From: Dendrobium chrysotoxum
Lineage: Eukaryota > Streptophyta > Magnoliopsida > Asparagales > Orchidaceae
Direction: 5' to 3'
Assembly (NCBI GenBank): GCA_019925795.1
Contig: CM034303.1
Coordinates: forward strand, 4,092,001-4,156,000
DNA: 64,000 nt
Numbering within the stretch: position 1 is the first letter of the stretch; each line of letters begins with the position of its first letter. Shown piece after piece: positions 60,070 to 64,000 of this stretch. The translations under genes were made by a program, and so were the position numbers. The notes beneath the pieces were generated by a model. That model ran no database searches. It saw only the letters and a program-made list of their open reading frames with translations, and had not been told where the DNA came from.

Positions 60070-60143
60070 TGCTGGATAATGGCTAGAGAGCAACACTCCG
60101 TTGTGTGCGGTTGATTTTACTCTGTAATAGAGTGGGAGAGTCA

Positions 60144-60150
60144 TTTTATA
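60144..60150 (-). promoter_or_regulatory. TATA box of UGT copy 2
   Basis: TATAAAA on the minus strand about 75 bp upstream of the ATG, conserved with copy 1 (46,424-46,430). If it is used, the in-frame upstream ATG at 60,195 would not be transcribed, which supports the 60,069 start. Confidence 0.65.
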
Positions 60151-60195
60151 GTGGAAGAAGAAATGTCCAATTATTAGTAACGATTCGATGGCCAA

Positions 60196-60655
60196 ATTAA
60201 TGGAAGGTCAGCCAGCTTCTTCTAGAAGAAAATTGATAGATGAACTGCTACCCCTCGGGAATCTGAAAGATTATAATGGGATAAAGTTTAGTATTAATAT
60301 TCTATAATTAACAAATAAAATATTTAAATATATTTAATTTACATAGTTTTAAAATATGTATATCTTAATTATCTTATATTTTTTTAATATAAATAACATC
60401 TAATAAAATATAGATATACCTAATTCTTGAATTGTGGACCTTTATATTATTTAATCTGGTCAATACTAAGGATTACTTATTTTATATATTTTATTATATA
60501 TTTAAAATATATTTATTTTAAATTATATAAATTATTTAATTTGAAATGAATTAAAATTTAAAGATGCCCAAGCATTTAAATTAAAAATTTTCATAATCAA
60601 ATGTAAGAATTGTTTTATCCAAAGAGCGCCATACCACTCACTTTCTTTATTATTA
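60196..60655. repeat. Upstream region of UGT copy 2 passing into R-like sequence
   Basis: 60,190-60,290 matches the distal UGT promoter. 60,308-60,410 resembles the AT-rich part of R (187-300). The remainder is AT-rich with no gene. Confidence 0.5.
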
Positions 60656-60769
60656 GGCTTCGCTTAAGATAGCTTTTGACTATTATTTTTTTTTTTTTAC
60701 TGTTTTCAAGAAATTTTATATCAGAAAGCTGCTTTAGAAAGTAATAAAAAAGCTATCTCAAACGAAGCC
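60656..60769. mobile_element. Tourist-like MITE 1
   Basis: Terminal inverted repeats ggcttcgcttaagatagctt and aagctatctcaaacgaagcc, flanked by TTA on both sides (60,653-60,655 and 60,770-60,772). 114 bp with no coding sequence. The TTA duplication and the TIR style fit PIF/Harbinger-derived MITEs. Confidence 0.83.
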
Positions 60770-61019
60770 TTAGACATTTAGGAAAATCAATCGGCTAAAA
60801 TCATTTGATTTTGGTATCATTAAGGAATTCAAATGAGTGATAAAATATGGTATATGATCAATGAGAATAATGAGCCTAAAATTATTTAATTTTAATAGTA
60901 AGATAGGTGGTGATCAAATATGCAATTAATTATTGAATCAAATATTTTCAAACTAAACAGCCAAATTGAGTGTTAGTTTAGCTAGATTAGTTCTATTTTC
61001 AATTATACAAATAATCTTA
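60770..61019. other. Spacer between the two MITEs
   Basis: AT-rich sequence with no feature recognised. Confidence 0.4.
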
Positions 61020-61138
61020 GGCTTCGTTTGGGACGGCTTTCTAATTGTTTTCTAAAGTACACAAATTTCTAGCTCTAAAAATTTTTATAGTATAAAATAG
61101 CTTTAGAAAACAATAGGAAAGTTGTCTCAAATAAAGCC
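61020..61138. mobile_element. Tourist-like MITE 2, same family
   Basis: Ends ggcttcgtttgggacggctt and aagttgtctcaaataaagcc, flanked by TTA (61,017-61,019 and 61,139-61,141). 119 bp. The interior ataaaatagctttagaaaa resembles MITE 1. Confidence 0.83.
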
Positions 61139-61212
61139 TTAATTATAAATCCTATTATTTTTTACTGAAGTAGCATGCATTGAGAAGAATATTTAGTAAT
61201 ATTTACTAAAAG

Positions 61213-61455
61213 GGGGATTTACATACATACCACTTTATATCATGTTATTTACATATCTATTATCCAAAGTTTTAATATTTCATGTCTACCACTTATAGAC
61301 AACTTTAATATTAAATATGTCGCTCCTATATTTAATTCCTACCACCATACTACTCTATAAACTTTAATATTTCATTCCGTGCAGCCTTATTTAATCTATG
61401 AAGTATTAAAGTTTTGGGTGATTGATATATAAATAACATGAAATAAAGTGGATTT
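61213..61455. mobile_element. Foldback MITE with long inverted arms
   Basis: The left arm from ccactttatatcatgttatt (61,233) pairs with the right arm ending aataacatgaaataaagtgg (to about 61,452), over some 50 bp with few mismatches. The gggggatttacatacata start resembles the outer arm of the element at 46,884, so both may belong to one superfamily. Non-coding. Confidence 0.65.
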
Positions 61456-62483
61456 GGCCCTCATTATTCCTGAAAAAAAAGTAAATTGTGATCATAAATT
61501 TCATTAATTAAATATACAATCTTTTCGGAGTAAGGATACGCCTCTCAAAAAATTACATAAACAAGCATTTATGATCTGAAACGTCACAAAAAATAGCTTT
61601 GATTTGGCACGAATCTTAATGTATATCTGCATTGAAAACTTCCAAAATTAATTTTGGGATCATTCATAATCCGATTTTAGTAAACTCAAATTGAAGGTCT
61701 CAATAAGACGAACCCAACAACACCAAAATTGGTCCAATCCGAGACAAAATGGGCCCAAATCAAGGGATCGAAGCATATTTGAAAGCTTTAAAGCATAAAT
61801 TAGATGATTAAATAATATCCAAATATGGCATGCTTACAGTTGAATCGAGCAGCTCAACGAGATAAATCCAATTAGCCAAAAATTGCTCAATTCCGACATC
61901 ATTACAAAGCTTAAATGTTGAATGGATGCTCCATGATTGAAAGAATCAATATGAGTCGTTCGATAGAGCACTCTAAATTTATCATGAATCTTCTCCATAT
62001 TTACAGACTATGCAACTCTTTAAATCTATGAATAGTCCCCATTTTTTTGCACAATTTCAGGCTTGGATGCTCGGCTAGAGACTCCAGAGAGCTTTAAGGC
62101 TTGAAAAGTCTAGAACTCCACCCAGACACAACCACTGGTGAATCCTCGTCGCCCTGCCACAATACTGGACCTTTGCATGACCATTGACATATGTCTTCCA
62201 TCCGACCACCACCTTATGCCCGACCTCACTCACCTATCAACTTCAGTCCATTCGACCTCAGTCGCTCAACTACAGTCCTTCGACCTCAGTCACCTAACTT
62301 TACTCATTTAACCTCAATCGCTCGACTATAATCTTTTAAACCGCTGTAGCCCATCGATTATAATTTTTCAACCTTAGTAACCTGACTACATTTCCTCCGA
62401 CCTTCGTAGTCTGACTATGATCATCCTAACCACCATCACCCGACTTCGGTCCCTCTGATAACCATGCCTTGACTACAGTCCCT
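61456..62483. other. Intergenic stretch, no gene recognised
   Basis: Nothing coding. 62,210-62,470 is a degenerate run of cgacctcagtc, actacagtcc and related words repeated every 15-25 bp on a short-period basis. Confidence 0.45.
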
Positions 62484-64000
62484 CATGTAACAGCCTAAAG
62501 CACTTAAAAAAATAAAAAATGAAAATTTTGAATTTCTATTTAAACTAGAGTGCAGCGGTGCTAATCCTTTGAGTACTACGGTGTTAGGCCTAGAGCGCAG
62601 GAGGTCAAGAAAATGCCGTCACTACATTGAAGCCTATATTTGTACGATAATTCTCGATTCGACATATAGTGGTACGACACTACCCACTAAAATTTATTTT
62701 AATACAATATTATTCCCACTCACCGTCCCTCATTTCCCTAGCCAATGCCGACTTGACGAACAAGTGAGAAAAAGGGGAGAGTGAAGGAGGAGATAGAAAG
62801 AAAATTTTAAATTTTGGTTTTCTGATCGCTTTGTTGCTTTTACAAAAATTATTCATATAGAGGTACATGATTTAATCATATTTCTGTTTTTAAAGATTTT
62901 GATTTTGACTATAGAATTCTCTCCAAAATTAATTTTATTATATTTTCCCAGCTTTATTGAACTTTTATCGCATAAATTTTTCTATATTATCATACTGATT
63001 ATCCTGGATATTTTGAATGCAATATTTATGAATTTCATCGAGAAAATAGAAGTTATTAAATTTTATATAATTTATACTCTAAAAATTAGGTATTTTTATT
63101 TAAGCATACTATTAATACAAGCATTGAAAATAAAAATGAGTATGTGATTGGGTAATTGCTAGTCTTTATTAACGATATAATACCATGATAATAATATATT
63201 TGAGGACAAATAAAAGTTAATTTCACTGACGTTGGTTGAAGACTAGCTGGCATGTATAGGATGGTGAGCCGACGAGCTTTCCTTTAAATATTATAATTTA
63301 GTGTTATCTTTTACTAATTCACATGATATTGATTGAAAGTTATAAGGAGTTATTACTATGCCGACGGGTAAAGAGTGACGACTTTATTTACTGAGCTGAC
63401 ATGATACTAATATGAATTTTTGCTTACTAGAAAATAATGCTTAAATTAGAACTTGTTCAGTGTGAATATGAAAATGCATGTTACGGATTCATTGTTATTA
63501 CACAGCTTTACTAATATTATATTAATTTACTATCACTATATGGATTATGTTATAACATATATTTACCTCTACTAGATTTACTGGTACCAATACGTCAATC
63601 GATACTATTAATGAACCGTTACTGATACTGCTACTGATTCACTATATTGAATATTGTTACTGGTTCATTATACTGATATGAAGCATATGACGTACTGAGT
63701 ATGTGATATACTGTATGTGTGACAAACTGAGCGTGTAATTAAAATATTGATTTAATATTGATATAAAATAATCAAATAGTATGTGTATATTATTATAAAA
63801 TTTTGCTATATTTATTTGAGTTTTAGTGCTTTATACAATTACTTTACTGATTTATAATACTAATATGATGACTACTTTTTTGATTCGATACCCATACTGG
63901 TTTACTAATTTTCCCATTATACTACTTTACTAGCTTCTGTATTGTATTATTTACTGTTTAAAGGTTCCATTGCTATTACGTATGAGTATTACTATTTTTG
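62484..64000 (+). repeat. LTR-like sequence P3, continuing past the window
   Basis: Starts TGTAACAGCCTAAAGC, a typical gypsy LTR opening, and is collinear in parts with P2 (54,590-55,080 and 57,150-57,400). No coding frame. The end is outside the window, so it cannot be decided whether this is an LTR of a full element. Confidence 0.55.

Noticed and set aside
62210..62470. Degenerate cgacctcagtc-type short repeats considered as a regulatory array
   Set aside because: Spacing and sequence are irregular and no flanking gene is present, so it is low-complexity sequence without further support.

Overview
This window looks like repeat-rich intergenic DNA from a flowering plant. It is AT-rich, carries plant-type retroelements (Ogre/Tat-type Ty3-gypsy, SIRE-type and Retrofit-like Ty1-copia, a DUF4283-type LINE, small MITEs), and its only host-type genes are two copies of a family-1 UDP-glycosyltransferase resembling the UGT73 group. 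I see no rRNA, no genuine tRNA gene, no CRISPR array and no prokaryotic feature. The species cannot be named from the sequence alone.

Layout. 1-13,521 is an older locus repeat (R) plus a truncated minus-strand LTR element (M). It is split by a 5.1-kb LINE (408-5548) and by a SIRE-type non-autonomous copia element (6459-11,782, about 1.4-1.5-kb LTRs). 13,522-36,913 is one very large minus-strand Ogre/Tat-type gypsy element of about 23.4 kb. It has a perfect 5-bp target duplication AGCTC, two RNase H domains, an extra ORF upstream of gag, tandem arrays between pol and the 3' LTR, and unequal LTRs (6.2 kb against 2.65 kb). 36,919-40,372 holds more repeat fragments, including a decayed copia gag-protease.

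40,373-64,000 is a segmentally duplicated glycosyltransferase neighbourhood. It contains a promoter-only remnant (about 40,373-40,500), UGT copy 1 (43,305-46,349, broken by a solo LTR and a frameshift) and UGT copy 2 (58,684-60,069, a single in-frame TGA and an 11-codon deletion). Between and after them lie a 3.2-kb tandem duplication of LTR-derived sequence, a probable SINE, a CACTA-type MITE nested in a foldback MITE, two Tourist-like MITEs and another foldback element.

No host gene here appears fully intact. The retroelement reading frames are decayed, and in the LINE almost entirely by C-to-T or G-to-A nonsense changes rather than indels. The most unusual signals are structural: palindrome arrays inside the SIRE-type LTRs that keep a half-site while changing their core, a 55-bp-period hairpin module shared in opposite orientation by the SIRE-type element and the Ogre-type element, and the strong asymmetry of the Ogre-type LTRs.
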